DNA of 53,164 bases from Rhodoferax sp. (GCA_020048895.1 JAIFLV010000002.1:1-53164); one strand, 5' to 3'. Shown: positions 8,025-17,756, numbered from the stretch's first letter. Notes: generated by a model not told the origin, from the letters alone. Numbers and translations: made by a program.

Positions 8025-10913
8025 TCAGGCGTAGTCCTTGACCGGCACGCAGGAGCAGAACAGATTGCGGTCGCCGTACACGTTGTCGACACGGCCTACT
8101 GGTGGCCAGTACTTCACCTGTTTCAATGTGGCCAAGGGAAAGGCTCCGACTTCCCGTTCATAGGGTCTGTCCCAGTCCGCGCCCATCAAACTCGCAGCCG
8201 TGTGGGGTGCGTGCTTGAGCGGGTTATTGTCTTGTGGCCACTCGCCGCGCTCGACTTTGCTCACCTCACCCCGGATGGCGATCATGGCGTTGATGAAGCG
8301 ATCCAACTCGGCCAGCGTCTCGCTTTCGGTGGGTTCGACCATCAGCGTATTGGGAACCGGGAATGACAGTGTTGGCGCATGAAAACCATAGTCCATCAAG
8401 CGCTTGGCCACATCTTCAGCCATGACGCCGCTGGTCTCCTTCAGACCGCGCAGATCCAGGATGCACTCGTGCGCAACATTGCCGTTGGCACTGGCGTACA
8501 GCGTGGGGTAGTAGTCCTTCAGGCGAGCGCTGATGTAGTTGGCGGCAAGAATGGCTGCCTCCGTGGCGTGCGTCAGACCGTCCGGACCCATCATGCGGCA
8601 GTACATCCAGCTGATAGGTAAAACGGCTGCGTTGCCCAAGGGAGCAGCGCTGACAGCTCCTGTTTTGCTAGCAATTCCGCCGGTTGCATGACCCGGCAGA
8701 AACGGTACTAGGTCGGCGACCACACACACGGGTCCGACTCCTGGACCTCCGCCACCGTGCGGAATGCAAAAGGTTTTGTGCAGGTTCAGATGGCTCACGT
8801 CGCCGCCGAACTCGCCGGGTGCCGCCACGCCCACGAGGGCGTTCATGTTGGCTCCGTCCACATAGACGCGCCCACCATACTTGTGCACCATGGCACACAG
8901 TTCTGTGACCGTGGTCTCGAATACGCCGTGCGTGCTGGGGTAGGTGATCATCACCGCGGCGAGATTCGCCGCATGTTGCTCGCACTTGGCTTGCAGGTCC
9001 GCCAGGTCCACGTTGCCAGAGGCGTCACAGGCGGTGACCACCACCTGCATGCCCACCATCATGGCACTGGCCGGATTGGTGCCATGCGCGCTGGAAGGGA
9101 TCAGGCAGATGTTGCGGTGGGCATCGCCTCGCGATGCATGCCAACCCTTGATGGCCAACAGACCTGCGTACTCGCCCTGGCTGCCGGCATTGGGCTGCAG
9201 GCTGATGCCGGCGTAACCCGTGGCCTGGCACAGCCAGTCACACAGTTGCTGGTCAAGCAGCGCATAGCCCGCGCGCTGGTCGGACGGACAGAACGGGTGG
9301 ATGTCGGCAAACTCGGGCCAGGTGATGGGAATCATCTCGCTGGTGGCGTTGAGTTTCATGGTGCAGCTGCCCAGCGGAATCATGCTGCGGTCCAACGCCA
9401 GGTCCTTGTCGGAGAGCATGCGGATGTAACGCAACATGCCAGTTTCCGAATGGTAGGAGTTGAACACCGGGTGTGTCAGGAATGGGCTGGTGCGACGTGC
9501 GTGCGCGGGCAATGCACTGGCCACATCGGCGGCAATGGCGTCAAAATCCGGTGCAGCATCCGATGTGCGTGAACACACGGAGGGTTGTGCGAAGATGGAC
9601 CACAGCAGTGCCACATCGCTGCGCGTGGTGGTCTCATCCAGACTGATGGACACGAGATTGGTCGCGGTACGGCGCAGATTGACGCCCTGGCGCACTGCGA
9701 TCTCCATCAGCGTGTCGGCCTGCGCGACCTGCAGCGTCAGGGTGTCAAAGAAGGCCGAGCTGAGCAGCGTGTATCCCAAGTCCAGCAGAGTCGCGGCCAG
9801 CACACTGGTGAAGCGATGCACTCGCTGCGCAATCCGGGTCAAACCTTGCGGGCCGTGGTAGACGGCGTACATGCTCGCGACGACCGCTGGCAACACTTGC
9901 GCGGTGCAAATATTGGAGGTGGCCTTTTCGCGGCGTATGTGTTGCTCGCGCGTTTGCAGCGCCAGACGGTACGCCGGGTTGCCGTGCGCATCCACGCTGA
10001 CGCCGACCAGGCGCCCGGGCATAGAGCGTTTGAACTCATCGCGGCAGGCCATGTAGGCGGCGTGCGGGCCGCCATTGCACAGTGGCATGCCAAAGCGCTG
10101 GGTCGTGCCAATGGCGATGTCGGCGCCCCATTCGCCCGGTGCCGCCAACACCGTCAGTGCCAACAGATCGGCGGCCACAATGAAGGCGGCCTGCTGGGTG
10201 TGGGCCTGCTCAACCACGGCGCGCATGTCGTGAATGCTGCCGGTAGTGGAGGGGTATTGGGCAATCACTGCAAAGTAGTCTCCCTCGTTCATCAGACTGG
10301 GCGCAAAGCCTACTTTGACGGCAATTCCCAACGGCGCGGCACGGGTCTGAATGACTTCAATCGTCTGCGGATGGCAGTCACTGGCGACGATGAGCACATT
10401 GCTCTTGGATTTGACAGAGCGCTTGGCCAGCGTCATGGCTTCGGCGGCGGCGGTGGCTTCGTCCAGCATGGAGGCGTTGGCGATCGGCATCCCGGTCAGG
10501 TCACACACCATGGTCTGGAAGTTCACCAGTGCTTCCATGCGGCCCTGGGAGATTTCGGCCTGGTAGGGCGTGTACGCGGTGTACCAGGCCGGGTTTTCCA
10601 GGATGTTGCGCAATATGACGCCGGGCGTGTGCGTGCCGTAGTAGCCCTGGCCGATGTAGCTCTTGAGGACCTTGTTCTTGCCAGCGATAGACCTCAGTTC
10701 GGCCAGCGCTGCCGCCTCGGTAATGCCTGCCGGAATCTGCATGGCATGCTTGCGTGCGATCGAGCGCGGCACGATGCCCTCAATCAGCGCGGCGCGTGAT
10801 GCAGCGCCAACTGCCTGGAGCATGAGCCGCTCATCGGCTTCGCTGATGCCAATGTGCCGGGCGATGAATTCGTTGGCGTTCTCGAGTTCAGGAAGGGGAG
10901 TGGGGGACGACAT
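8025..10913 (-). CDS. gcvP: Glycine dehydrogenase (decarboxylating), P protein
   Basis: The product has 962 residues from ATG 10913 ([16 protein letters not shown]), four bases after the gcvH stop; an in-frame ATG at 10955 would overlap gcvH and lacks a better ribosome site. This is the PLP-dependent P protein of the glycine cleavage system, which decarboxylates glycine and passes the aminomethyl group to lipoyl-GcvH. The PLP lysine lies in [18 protein letters not shown] in the C-terminal half. Length and the double-domain fold (N-terminal inactive-like half, C-terminal catalytic half) match single-chain P proteins of proteobacteria. Confidence 0.97.
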   Translation of the reverse strand: MSSPTPLPELENANEFIARHIGISEADERLMLQAVGAASRAALIEGIVPRSIARKHAMQIPAGITEAAALAELRSIAGKNKVLKSYIGQGYYGTHTPGVILRNILENPAWYTAYTPYQAEISQGRMEALVNFQTMVCDLTGMPIANASMLDEATAAAEAMTLAKRSVKSKSNVLIVASDCHPQTIEVIQTRAAPLGIAVKVGFAPSLMNEGDYFAVIAQYPSTTGSIHDMRAVVEQAHTQQAAFIVAADLLALTVLAAPGEWGADIAIGTTQRFGMPLCNGGPHAAYMACRDEFKRSMPGRLVGVSVDAHGNPAYRLALQTREQHIRREKATSNICTAQVLPAVVASMYAVYHGPQGLTRIAQRVHRFTSVLAATLLDLGYTLLSSAFFDTLTLQVAQADTLMEIAVRQGVNLRRTATNLVSISLDETTTRSDVALLWSIFAQPSVCSRTSDAAPDFDAIAADVASALPAHARRTSPFLTHPVFNSYHSETGMLRYIRMLSDKDLALDRSMIPLGSCTMKLNATSEMIPITWPEFADIHPFCPSDQRAGYALLDQQLCDWLCQATGYAGISLQPNAGSQGEYAGLLAIKGWHASRGDAHRNICLIPSSAHGTNPASAMMVGMQVVVTACDASGNVDLADLQAKCEQHAANLAAVMITYPSTHGVFETTVTELCAMVHKYGGRVYVDGANMNALVGVAAPGEFGGDVSHLNLHKTFCIPHGGGGPGVGPVCVVADLVPFLPGHATGGIASKTGAVSAAPLGNAAVLPISWMYCRMMGPDGLTHATEAAILAANYISARLKDYYPTLYASANGNVAHECILDLRGLKETSGVMAEDVAKRLMDYGFHAPTLSFPVPNTLMVEPTESETLAELDRFINAMIAIRGEVSKVERGEWPQDNNPLKHAPHTAASLMGADWDRPYEREVGAFPLATLKQVKYWPPVGRVDNVYGDRNLFCSCVPVKDYA

Positions 10914-10917
10914 GGCT

Positions 10918-11286
10918 TCAGGCGTTCTGCTCGTAAGTCTTGTAACTGGTCTCATCCATCAAAGCGTCTAGTTCGGCGGAGTTGGACAGTGTCACCTTGA
11001 AGAACCAACCTGCCCCCATCGGATCACTATTGGCCAGCGCCGGGTCGGCGCGCAGAGCTTCATTCACTTCGGTCACGACGCCAGACACGGGCATATACAC
11101 ATCGGCAGCAGCCTTCACGGACTCGACCACGCCGGCCACGTCCTTGGCAGCGTAGGTCTTGCCCACTTCGGGCAGGTCGACAAACACGACATCGCCCAAA
11201 GCGTCTTGCGCGTGGTGCGTGATGCCGACGGTGGCGCTTGCGCCCTCCACCTTGAGCCATTCGTGGTCGGGGGTGTACTTGATCAT
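10918..11286 (-). CDS. gcvH: Glycine cleavage system H protein
   Basis: The product has 122 residues. It is the lipoyl carrier that shuttles the aminomethyl group between GcvP and GcvT and is reoxidised by a lipoamide dehydrogenase encoded elsewhere. The lipoylation lysine is Lys58 in [12 protein letters not shown]. The start ATG 11286 has a clear CAGGAG eight bases upstream. It lies 36 bases downstream of gcvT and 4 bases upstream of gcvP. Confidence 0.97.
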   Translation of the reverse strand: MIKYTPDHEWLKVEGASATVGITHHAQDALGDVVFVDLPEVGKTYAAKDVAGVVESVKAAADVYMPVSGVVTEVNEALRADPALANSDPMGAGWFFKVTLSNSAELDALMDETSYKTYEQNA

Positions 11287-11322
11287 ATTGTTTCTCCTGA
11301 AAAAAAGTTAGTGGTTAGGGCT

Positions 11323-12489
11323 TCAGCCCCTGTAGTAGCGTGTGGGTACAAAGGGCATGGCGCTGACTTCCATGGGTACGGTCTTGCCGCGCACGATGGC
11401 GTTGACCCGGGTGCCCAAAGGAGCAAAAGTCGCATCCACGTAGCCCATGGCCACGCACTTGTCGATGGTCGGGCCGAGCAGGCCACTGGTGACTTCGCCA
11501 ATGCGGTTGCCGCCGGCGTCCTGCAATTCGGTGTGCTCGCGCACCGGAATACGCTCCAAGGCAATCAGTCCCACCCGTTTCCTCGTGCCATTTGTGCTGC
11601 CAGCGCCCGTGGTACCTGCGATAGCAGCTAGTATTTTTGTAGCGCCCGGGAAGCCGCCTTCGCGTGCGCCACCGGCGCGGCGCACCTTTTGCATAGCCCA
11701 CAGCAGGCTGGCTTCGACCGGCGTGGTGGTGGTATCGATGTCGTTGCCGTATAGGCACAAGCCGGCTTCCAGACGCAGCGAATTACGTGCACCCAGGCCA
11801 ATGGGTTTGACCTCGGGTTGCGCCAGCAGCGCACGGGCCAGCGCATCGGCCTGCGATGCATGGACCGAGATCTCAAACCCGTCCTCACCGGTATAGCCGC
11901 TGCGCGTGAGGAACACGTCAATCTTCTGCGTGCCGGTGTTGATCGTGAAATTGCCGCCAGTCATGAAAACCAGCTTTTCCACCCCAGGTGCCATGCGCGA
12001 CAGAGCGGTTACGGCTTGAGGTCCCTGCAATGCGAGCAACGCCATCTCGGGCATGGGGATGACCTGACAAAGGCTGCCGATTCTTGCTTGGATATGGGCG
12101 ATGTCGCCTACCTTGCAGGCGCCATTCACAATCACAAATATCTCATCATCACCTTTGTTGAAGAACATCAGGTCGTCGATGATGGTCCCCTCGTCGGTGA
12201 GCAGCAGTCCATAACGCTGCTTGCCCACGGGCAGGTCAATCACGTCGACGGGGATGAGTGTCTCGAACGCAGCGGCGGCATCCGGTCCCACCAGGCGCAA
12301 CTGGCCCATGTGCGAGACATCAAACAGACCCGCTGCATTGCGTGTGTGGTGGTGTTCGGCCATCAGGCCGCTGGGGTACTGCACAGGCATGGAATAGCCG
12401 GCAAACGGCACCATGCGGGCGCCGAGCTCGATGTGCAGAGCATTCAGGGGTGTCGTCAACAGGGATGCGGGTGGGGCGGACAAAGGCAT
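11323..12489 (-). CDS. gcvT: Glycine cleavage system T protein (aminomethyltransferase)
   Basis: The product has 388 residues and transfers the methylene group from aminomethyl-lipoyl-GcvH to tetrahydrofolate, releasing ammonia. Family segments include GARMVPFAGYSMPVQYP near the N-terminus, LFDVSHMGQ, and GYTGEDGFE in the middle. Region TKILAAIAGTTGAGSTNGT, before RKRVGL, is encoded by an interspersed repeat (11596-11644) and looks like extra sequence. The start codon has GGAGA immediately upstream, unusually close, which fits control by the riboswitch expression platform. It is the first gene of the operon. Confidence 0.96.
   Translation of the reverse strand: MPLSAPPASLLTTPLNALHIELGARMVPFAGYSMPVQYPSGLMAEHHHTRNAAGLFDVSHMGQLRLVGPDAAAAFETLIPVDVIDLPVGKQRYGLLLTDEGTIIDDLMFFNKGDDEIFVIVNGACKVGDIAHIQARIGSLCQVIPMPEMALLALQGPQAVTALSRMAPGVEKLVFMTGGNFTINTGTQKIDVFLTRSGYTGEDGFEISVHASQADALARALLAQPEVKPIGLGARNSLRLEAGLCLYGNDIDTTTTPVEASLLWAMQKVRRAGGAREGGFPGATKILAAIAGTTGAGSTNGTRKRVGLIALERIPVREHTELQDAGGNRIGEVTSGLLGPTIDKCVAMGYVDATFAPLGTRVNAIVRGKTVPMEVSAMPFVPTRYYRG
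11596..11644. repeat. Interspersed ~48-bp repeat, copy 3 (in gcvT)
   Basis: The plus strand reads CCAGCGCCCGT, variable bases, TGCGATAGCAGCTA, then GTATTTTTGTAGCG. It sits in frame inside gcvT and encodes residues that appear to be an addition between FPGA and RKRVGL. Core bases AGCGCCCG, TGCG, AGCAGCTA and GTAGCG agree with copies 2 and 6. Confidence 0.6.
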
Positions 12490-12545
12490 TCTCCAAAAGG
12501 GGCATTGCTGTTACCGACGCAGATACCCCAGGGCACCCACGCCGT

Positions 12546-12785
12546 GCTGCCCCCGCTGTCCGCTTTACCTGAGAGATTCGCCAAAGCTGCCGATCGGCTT
12601 GCCAAGGGTTGCTCCTTCGGTGGGCAGCATCAGGTGCCGCCTCTCTCCAGTGGGGAGTCGCTGGCCACTGCTACGCTGCCAACGCTTGTCAGTCCTTTTG
12701 CCTGAGCGTTCAGACCGCTGCAATCAGCCATCCTGCGCCTTCGGCGGCCCGCCTTCAGCGGACGCTCTCCTGACCGGGAGAATTC
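12546..12785 (-). promoter_or_regulatory. Tandem glycine riboswitch upstream of gcvT
   Basis: On the minus strand two glycine aptamers lie in series. Aptamer 1 (about 12782-12691) has CAGGAGAGCG, CCGAAGGCGCA and GCTCAGGCAAAAGGAC; P1 can form from GTCAG (12774-12770) with CTGAC. Aptamer 2 (about 12660-12546) has CTGGAGAGAGG, CACCGAAGGAGCAA and TCTCTCAGGTAAAGCGGAC. These are the conserved landmarks of the class. A TAGAAT box (12782-12787) would start transcription at the first aptamer's P1, placing the promoter over the end of the upstream glycosyltransferase gene. No T-tract follows aptamer 2 before gcvT, so control of ribosome access is more likely than termination (inference). Glycine binding is expected to turn on gcvTHP. 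Confidence 0.95.
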
Positions 12786-12819
12786 TAAACCAGTGCAACG
12801 GCGACATCTGGCTGTCACA

Positions 12820-14103
12820 TCATGCCGGCGGTCTGGAGCTTAACTTGACATTGATTTGGGGCATGTTCAATCGGTTACGCCAGATAGAGGCAAGCTCGTG
12901 CAGCCACTCAAGTGAAGACGCATGCTTCTGCAAATGCGCCGCGTGCGCCTGGCCGGCAAGGCCAATGCGCCTGCGTTCCGCTGGATACAGATGCAAGTGA
13001 CGCATCCACGCCGCGGCGTCCTCAATTACCGGTTTGGCCCAAACCGCGCCAGGTCCCAGAACATCTTCGCGAAAGAAGGAGTAATTCCCGGTGACGCTTT
13101 CCAGTTCGTAACGTACCAGGCAGGCGACACGGTTGTTCATAAAGTCCACGTTGCCTGACCATGCGGTGGCGATCACCGGCACCCCCAGGAGCATGGACTC
13201 CAGCATGCCCAATCCCAATCCCTCCGCACGATGCAAGGAAACGTATGCGTCAGCACTTGCAAACAGGGACAGCACTTGCGGGTAGTTCAAGGGTTCAAGG
13301 GCAAAACCAATGCGCGAATCGCCCCGCGCAGCGTCCATCAGGGCACGTGTAGTTTGCTCCGCCATGTTTGTTGCATAGGCTTTGTTGAGTCGAAACACCA
13401 GTCGAACATCGGTAACGCTCGCCGCAAACGCCATGCTAAATGCTGTGATCGTAGCCAGGGGGTTTTTTCGGGCAGGGTCGCTGCTGGGATCAAAGCTGCT
13501 GACAAACACGGTAGCGCCAGCGGGCAAGCCGAATGACTTTCGATCAGCGCTGATCCCGGCGGGAATGTTGACGGGCGGAAAGCCCTTGATCACTGGCGTC
13601 ACAGGAACAGAATTGGCAAGGACGCCCAACAGAAAATCGGACGGCGCGACCAACGCATCTAACTGCATTAGTCCCGAAATCCAGGTGCCATGAAGTTTCG
13701 TGGTCTCCCACCAAACGGTTGCCGCGTTGAATTTGCCCTGTGTAACTTCGGGTGGAAGACTTTCCAAGATTCGTGGAAAATCGATCACCGGTGCGCAGAA
13801 CAAATTAATCGGATGGTGCAACTGTCGAGAGTCGGCAATCAAGAAGTGAGCAATATCGTGCATCTCTGCCGATACATCACCACTGCTGAAATACGGTGGA
13901 AGGTCAAACAATGACAGCGGAACTTCCAAGGCGCGCAGCGCCCTGGCTATGTGCCGTACTATGACTCCCAGTCCCGTGGCGCTGGAGAATTGTCCGAAAA
14001 GATTAATGCCGAAACTTGGGGCGACACTTCTCAAAGTTCGAAATCGGACCACATCTTCGCTGCTTTGCGCAAATGAACCGAAAGGGCAGTCAATATCCGT
14101 CAC
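12820..14103 (-). CDS. Glycosyltransferase, GT4-like (GT-B fold)
   Basis: The product has 427 residues. The N-terminal segment FGINLFGQFSSATGLG (about 33-48) looks like a GT-B acceptor-side loop. The C-terminal half has the retaining-type E-x7-E signature in HRAEGLGLGMLESM, followed by GVPVIATAWSGN, as in GT4 nucleotide-sugar binding domains. The sugar donor and acceptor cannot be inferred. The start is a GTG at 14103 just after an in-frame stop; a later start is possible. It begins 29 bases after the ETF-QO gene, so it may be co-transcribed, but it has no functional link to its neighbours and no other polysaccharide genes are nearby. Confidence 0.8.
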   Translation of the reverse strand: MTDIDCPFGSFAQSSEDVVRFRTLRSVAPSFGINLFGQFSSATGLGVIVRHIARALRALEVPLSLFDLPPYFSSGDVSAEMHDIAHFLIADSRQLHHPINLFCAPVIDFPRILESLPPEVTQGKFNAATVWWETTKLHGTWISGLMQLDALVAPSDFLLGVLANSVPVTPVIKGFPPVNIPAGISADRKSFGLPAGATVFVSSFDPSSDPARKNPLATITAFSMAFAASVTDVRLVFRLNKAYATNMAEQTTRALMDAARGDSRIGFALEPLNYPQVLSLFASADAYVSLHRAEGLGLGMLESMLLGVPVIATAWSGNVDFMNNRVACLVRYELESVTGNYSFFREDVLGPGAVWAKPVIEDAAAWMRHLHLYPAERRRIGLAGQAHAAHLQKHASSLEWLHELASIWRNRLNMPQINVKLSSRPPA

Positions 14104-14132
14104 GCAAAGTCACAGTGGCAGTTGCTGTGCAG

Positions 14133-15827
14133 TCACATCCCCGTATAGTTCGGCCCACCACCGCCCTCTGGCGTCACCCAGACGATGTTCTGCGTGGGGT
14201 CTTTGATGTCACAGGTCTTGCAATGCACGCAGTTGGCCGCGTTGATTTGCAGACGGTCAGTGTTGTCTTCATTCTTGACGAACTCGTAGACACCGGCCGG
14301 GCAATAGCGCGCCTCCAGCCCCGCGTACTTTGCAAGATTCACCTGCACGGGCACCGACGCATCCTTCAAGGTGAGGTGGGCAGGCTGATTCTCTTCGTGG
14401 TTGGCGCTGCTAATGAAGACGCTCGAGAGGCGATCAAACGTGAGCTTGCCATCCGGTTTCGGATACACAATCGGTTGGCACTCGGACGCGGGCTTGATGT
14501 AGGCATGGTCAGGCTTGTCGCGGCGCAGCGTCCAGGGGAAATTGCCCTTGAGTGCGAATTGCTCGAACCCGTTGGCCAGTGTGGCCACTGTGAGGCCCCA
14601 CTTGAACCAGGCTTTGAAGTTGCGCGACTTGTTCAACTCGGCGTGTAGCCAGCTGGCCTCGAATGCTTCAGGGTATGCGGTGAGCTCGTCGTGCTGGCGA
14701 CCAGCAACGATGGCGCTAAACGCTGCTTCAGCTGCCAACATGCCGGACTTCATGGCAGCATGCACGCCCTTGATTCGACTGACGTTCAGGTATCCGGCGT
14801 CGCAGCCTACCAATGCGCCACCGGCAAAGATGGTCTGGGGAAGGGACAGCAGCCCACCAGCGGTGATGGCACGAGCGCCATAGGCGAGGCGCTTGGCCGG
14901 CTTGAGACCCTGCTCCTCACCTTCCAGATACCAGCGAATATTGGGGTGCGTCTTCCAGCGCTGAAATTCCTCAAACGGGCTCAGGTAAGGGTTGCTGTAG
15001 CCCAGCCCCGTGATGAAGCCCATGGCAATCTTGTTGTCTTCCAAGTGGTAGAGAAACGAGCCACCATAGGTGTCGCTGTCCATGGGCCAGCCGGCGGTGT
15101 GCATGACAAAGCCGGGCTGATGGCGTGCCGGGTCAATCTCCCAGACTTCCTTGATGCCAATGCCATAGGTCTGCGGGTCTTTGCCCTCATCAAGGTTGAA
15201 CTTGGAGATGAGCTGCTTTCCCAGGTGGCCACGAGCGCCCTCTGCAAACACCGTGTACTTGCCCAACAGTTCCATGCCGATCTGGAAGTTTTCGCCGGGC
15301 TCACCATTCTTGCTCACGCCCATATTTCCGGTGGCCACGCCTTTCACTGCGCCGGATTCCGTAAACAGCACGTCCGCGGCAGCAAAACCTGGAAAAATTT
15401 CCACGCCCAAGGCTTCCGCTTGCTCGGCCAGCCATTTGACAACATTGCCCAGGCGCACTACATAGTTGCCATGGTTCTGCGAACATTCGGGAAGCAGGAA
15501 GTTGGGAGTACGGAATGCAGAAGTTTCGCTGAGAAAACTCATGGCTTCGTCAGTCACCGGCTGGTTCAGCGGCGCACCACGTTCTTTCCAGTCGGGAATG
15601 AGTTCGCTCAGCGCACGCGGGTCAATAACTGCACCCGAAAGAATGTGCGCCCCGGGTTCAGAGCCCTTTTCCAGCACGACTACCGACACCTCTTTTCCGG
15701 ATTTTGCGGCCAACTGCTTTATGCGGATGGCCGCGGCCAAACCGGCAGGGCCACCCCCAACGACCACAACGTCGTATTCCATCGATTCTCGGGGGCCAAA
15801 CTGGGCCAGAATTTCTTCGTTGGTCAT
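14133..15827 (-). CDS. Electron-transfer flavoprotein-ubiquinone oxidoreductase
   Basis: The product has 564 residues. It takes electrons from reduced ETF (loaded by acyl-CoA dehydrogenases and related enzymes) and reduces ubiquinone at the inner membrane. The FAD-binding GGGPAG motif lies in YDVVVVGGGPAGLAAAIRIK near residue 18-37. The C-terminal [4Fe-4S] domain shows YCPAG and NCVHCKTCDI, giving the four cluster cysteines, and the end NIVWVTPEGGGGPNYTGM is typical of the family. It is divergent from the SDR gene at 15929, with 101 bases between. Symbols used elsewhere (etfD, etfQO) vary. Confidence 0.95.
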   Translation of the reverse strand: MTNEEILAQFGPRESMEYDVVVVGGGPAGLAAAIRIKQLAAKSGKEVSVVVLEKGSEPGAHILSGAVIDPRALSELIPDWKERGAPLNQPVTDEAMSFLSETSAFRTPNFLLPECSQNHGNYVVRLGNVVKWLAEQAEALGVEIFPGFAAADVLFTESGAVKGVATGNMGVSKNGEPGENFQIGMELLGKYTVFAEGARGHLGKQLISKFNLDEGKDPQTYGIGIKEVWEIDPARHQPGFVMHTAGWPMDSDTYGGSFLYHLEDNKIAMGFITGLGYSNPYLSPFEEFQRWKTHPNIRWYLEGEEQGLKPAKRLAYGARAITAGGLLSLPQTIFAGGALVGCDAGYLNVSRIKGVHAAMKSGMLAAEAAFSAIVAGRQHDELTAYPEAFEASWLHAELNKSRNFKAWFKWGLTVATLANGFEQFALKGNFPWTLRRDKPDHAYIKPASECQPIVYPKPDGKLTFDRLSSVFISSANHEENQPAHLTLKDASVPVQVNLAKYAGLEARYCPAGVYEFVKNEDNTDRLQINAANCVHCKTCDIKDPTQNIVWVTPEGGGGPNYTGM

Positions 15828-15928
15828 GGTGCGTCTCGCTTGATAATGGTGGACAGATTCAGGCAGGATTTTATTCGCTGCGCTTTGGCAGTGAGCTTCG
15901 GAAATTTTTTAAAGTGAGGACTCTCTAA

Positions 15929-16711
15929 ATGGCATACACCATCGATCTCTCTGGCCGGGTTGCCTTCATTACTGGCGCGTCCAGCGGACTGGGCGCTCAA
16001 TTTGCACGCACGTTGGCGGGCGCTGGTGCTGCGGTTGTGCTCGCCAGTCGTCGTGTTGAGAAGCTCAAGGAGCTGCGAGCCATGATTGATGGCGAGGGCG
16101 GGGATGCGCACGTGATCGAACTCGATGTAACCGATCATGATTCGATCAAGTCCGCAGTAGCACACGCCGAGACCGAGGTAGGCTCCATCGACATTTTGGT
16201 AAATAACTCGGGCGTGAGTACGACACAGCGCTTGCAGGATGTCTCTCCCAAGGACTACGACTTCATGTTTGACACGAATGTCAAGGGCGCTTTTTTTGTG
16301 GCTCAAGAGGTCGGCAAGCGCATGCTGGCGCGCGCCAAAGGGTCCGCGCCAGGCAATTACACCGGCGGGCGCATCGTCAATGTTGCCTCAATGGCAGGGC
16401 TGCGGGTGCTACCTCAGATCGGCGTGTATTGCATGAGCAAGGCAGCCGTCATTCAGATGACCAAGGCGATGGCGTTGGAGTGGGGGAAGTTTGGCATCAA
16501 CGTCAATGCATTGTGCCCAGGCTACATCGATACCGAGATCAATCACCACCATTGGCAAACCGAAGCTGGGCAAAAGCTTGTGCAAATGCTGCCACGCAAA
16601 CGCATCGGACATCCCAAGGATCTCGACGCGTTGCTGGTCACCCTGTGCTCGGACCAAAGCCACTTCATCAACGGCGCGGTGATCGCTGCCGATGATGGCT
16701 TTGGTGTCTAA
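15929..16711 (+). CDS. Short-chain dehydrogenase/reductase (SDR)
   Basis: The product has 260 residues. The NAD(P) motif TGASSGLG is at about 16-23, NNSG follows at the usual place, and the catalytic Tyr/Lys are in YCMSK with a Ser in NVASMAG. GAGGA nine bases upstream supports the ATG. Its closest-looking functional class is the 3-oxoacyl/3-hydroxyacyl type, but substrate cannot be read from sequence. It is divergent from ETF-QO and convergent with another SDR, so a role in acyl-CoA or alcohol oxidation is plausible (inference). Confidence 0.9.
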   Translation: MAYTIDLSGRVAFITGASSGLGAQFARTLAGAGAAVVLASRRVEKLKELRAMIDGEGGDAHVIELDVTDHDSIKSAVAHAETEVGSIDILVNNSGVSTTQRLQDVSPKDYDFMFDTNVKGAFFVAQEVGKRMLARAKGSAPGNYTGGRIVNVASMAGLRVLPQIGVYCMSKAAVIQMTKAMALEWGKFGINVNALCPGYIDTEINHHHWQTEAGQKLVQMLPRKRIGHPKDLDALLVTLCSDQSHFINGAVIAADDGFGV

Positions 16712-16714
16712 AAC

Positions 16715-16765
16715 GCCACTTTAGGCAAGTGGAGATTGCGTAAGTAGCTATCAATAGAATAGCAC
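16715..16765. repeat. Interspersed ~48-bp repeat, copy 4 (between convergent SDR genes)
   Basis: The plus strand reads GCCACTTTAGGC, then TTGCGTAAGTAGCTATCAA and ATAGCAC; GCTAT and ATAGC can pair. It fills the whole 70-base gap between two convergent SDR genes. Being non-coding, it shows that the family is not restricted to genes. A terminator role is possible but there is no clear T-tract directly after the stem. Confidence 0.6.
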
Positions 16766-16781
16766 TCTGGCGGCAGCTTTT

Positions 16782-17540
16782 TTACCGCGGTGCCAGGCGA
16801 ATGGCCCCGTCGAGCCGAATTACCTCACCATTGAGCATGTCGTTCTCGAAGATGTGCAACGCCAGTTTGGCATAGTCCTGCGGTGTGCCCAAGCGTGATG
16901 GGAAGGGGACCGCGGCCGCCAACGAATCCTGCACTTCCTTGGGCATGCCAAACATCATGGGTGTGCCAAAGATCCCCGGAGCGATTGTCATGTTGCGAAT
17001 GCCATTGCGTGCCAGGTCGCGCGCTATGGGCAGGGTCATTCCGACAATGCCGCCTTTGGATGCGCTGTAGGCTGCTTGACCCATCTGTCCGTCGTATGCG
17101 GCAACAGATGCCGTCGAGATCAATACGCCGCGTTCGCCAGTGGGCTCGGGCTCATTCTTTGCCATAGCCTCCGCTGCAAGCCGAATCATGTTGAAACTGC
17201 CCACCAGATTGACCGTGATGCATTTGGTAAATGTTGCCAAGGTGTGCGCGCCGGTCTTACCAATGGTCTTTTCTGCGGGTGCAATACCAGCGCAGTTCAC
17301 CAGGCCCATCAGTTTTCCCAAAGCCAAAGCTTTGGAGACGACTGCAAGACCATCTGCCTCCTGACTGACATCGCACTTTACGAAGGCGCCGCCTATTTCT
17401 TTTGCAACAACCTCGCCCTTGTCAATTTGCATATCGGCTATGACGACGTGGGCGCCCTTTGCTGCAAGCGCCCGCGCTGTACCTTCCCCCAGTCCAGATG
17501 CACCACCCGTGACGATAAATACCTTGCCTGCAATTTCCAT
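16782..17540 (-). CDS. SDR, 3-hydroxyacyl-CoA dehydrogenase type (HSD17B10-like)
   Basis: The product has 252 residues. It has the cofactor motif TGGASGLG (about 11-18), NCAG near residue 83, Ser in [11 protein letters not shown] and the catalytic pair in YSASK. The segment [11 protein letters not shown] and the ending [26 protein letters not shown] are characteristic of type II 3-hydroxyacyl-CoA / 2-methyl-3-hydroxybutyryl-CoA dehydrogenases, which act in isoleucine and fatty acid oxidation. AGGAG seven bases before the ATG supports the start. A perfect palindrome about 30 bases upstream looks like an operator (see 17569-17584). Confidence 0.9.
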   Translation of the reverse strand: MEIAGKVFIVTGGASGLGEGTARALAAKGAHVVIADMQIDKGEVVAKEIGGAFVKCDVSQEADGLAVVSKALALGKLMGLVNCAGIAPAEKTIGKTGAHTLATFTKCITVNLVGSFNMIRLAAEAMAKNEPEPTGERGVLISTASVAAYDGQMGQAAYSASKGGIVGMTLPIARDLARNGIRNMTIAPGIFGTPMMFGMPKEVQDSLAAAVPFPSRLGTPQDYAKLALHIFENDMLNGEVIRLDGAIRLAPR

Positions 17541-17568
17541 GACGAACTCCTGCTGTTAAATGAAAGAC

Positions 17569-17591
17569 TTTACGTTAACGTAAACGTCAAT
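17569..17591 (-). promoter_or_regulatory. Palindromic operator with -35 box, LiuR/MerR-like
   Basis: TTTACGTTAACGTAAA (17569-17584) is a perfect 16-bp palindrome. Directly upstream on the minus strand lies TTGACG (17591-17586), a good -35 box, so the palindrome would fill the promoter spacer, the usual layout for MerR-family activators. From memory, the motif resembles sites of LiuR, a MerR-type regulator of branched-chain amino acid degradation in proteobacteria; this fits the enzyme encoded 29 bases downstream. The -10 is not clear. Confidence 0.6.
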
Positions 17592-17648
17592 TATGGCCCA
17601 GCCCCCCAAGCTTGTGGGCTGACCTCGAAATGGCAGTCGGTTTGCTGC

Positions 17649-17654
17649 TATACT
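17649..17654 (+). promoter_or_regulatory. -10 box of tRNA-Val gene
   Basis: TATACT lies 21 bases before the mature tRNA start. No convincing -35 is seen. The placement fits a tRNA promoter with a short 5' leader. Confidence 0.45.
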
Positions 17655-17674
17655 TCGCACCCTCGAGAGAACTC

Positions 17675-17751
17675 AGGCGCATAGCTCAGCTGGTTAGAGC
17701 ACCACCTTGACATGGTGGGGGTCGTTGGTTCGAGTCCAATTGCGCCTACCA
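17675..17751 (+). tRNA. tRNA-Val (anticodon GAC)
   Basis: The acceptor strands AGGCGCA (17675-17681) and TGCGCCT (17741-17747) pair fully, followed by discriminator A and an encoded CCA. The D-arm is AGCTCAGCTGGTTAGAGC. The anticodon stem CCACC/GGTGG encloses the loop TTGACAT, giving anticodon GAC. The T-loop is GGTTCGAGTCC. Confidence 0.97.
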
Positions 17752-17756
17752 AATAT

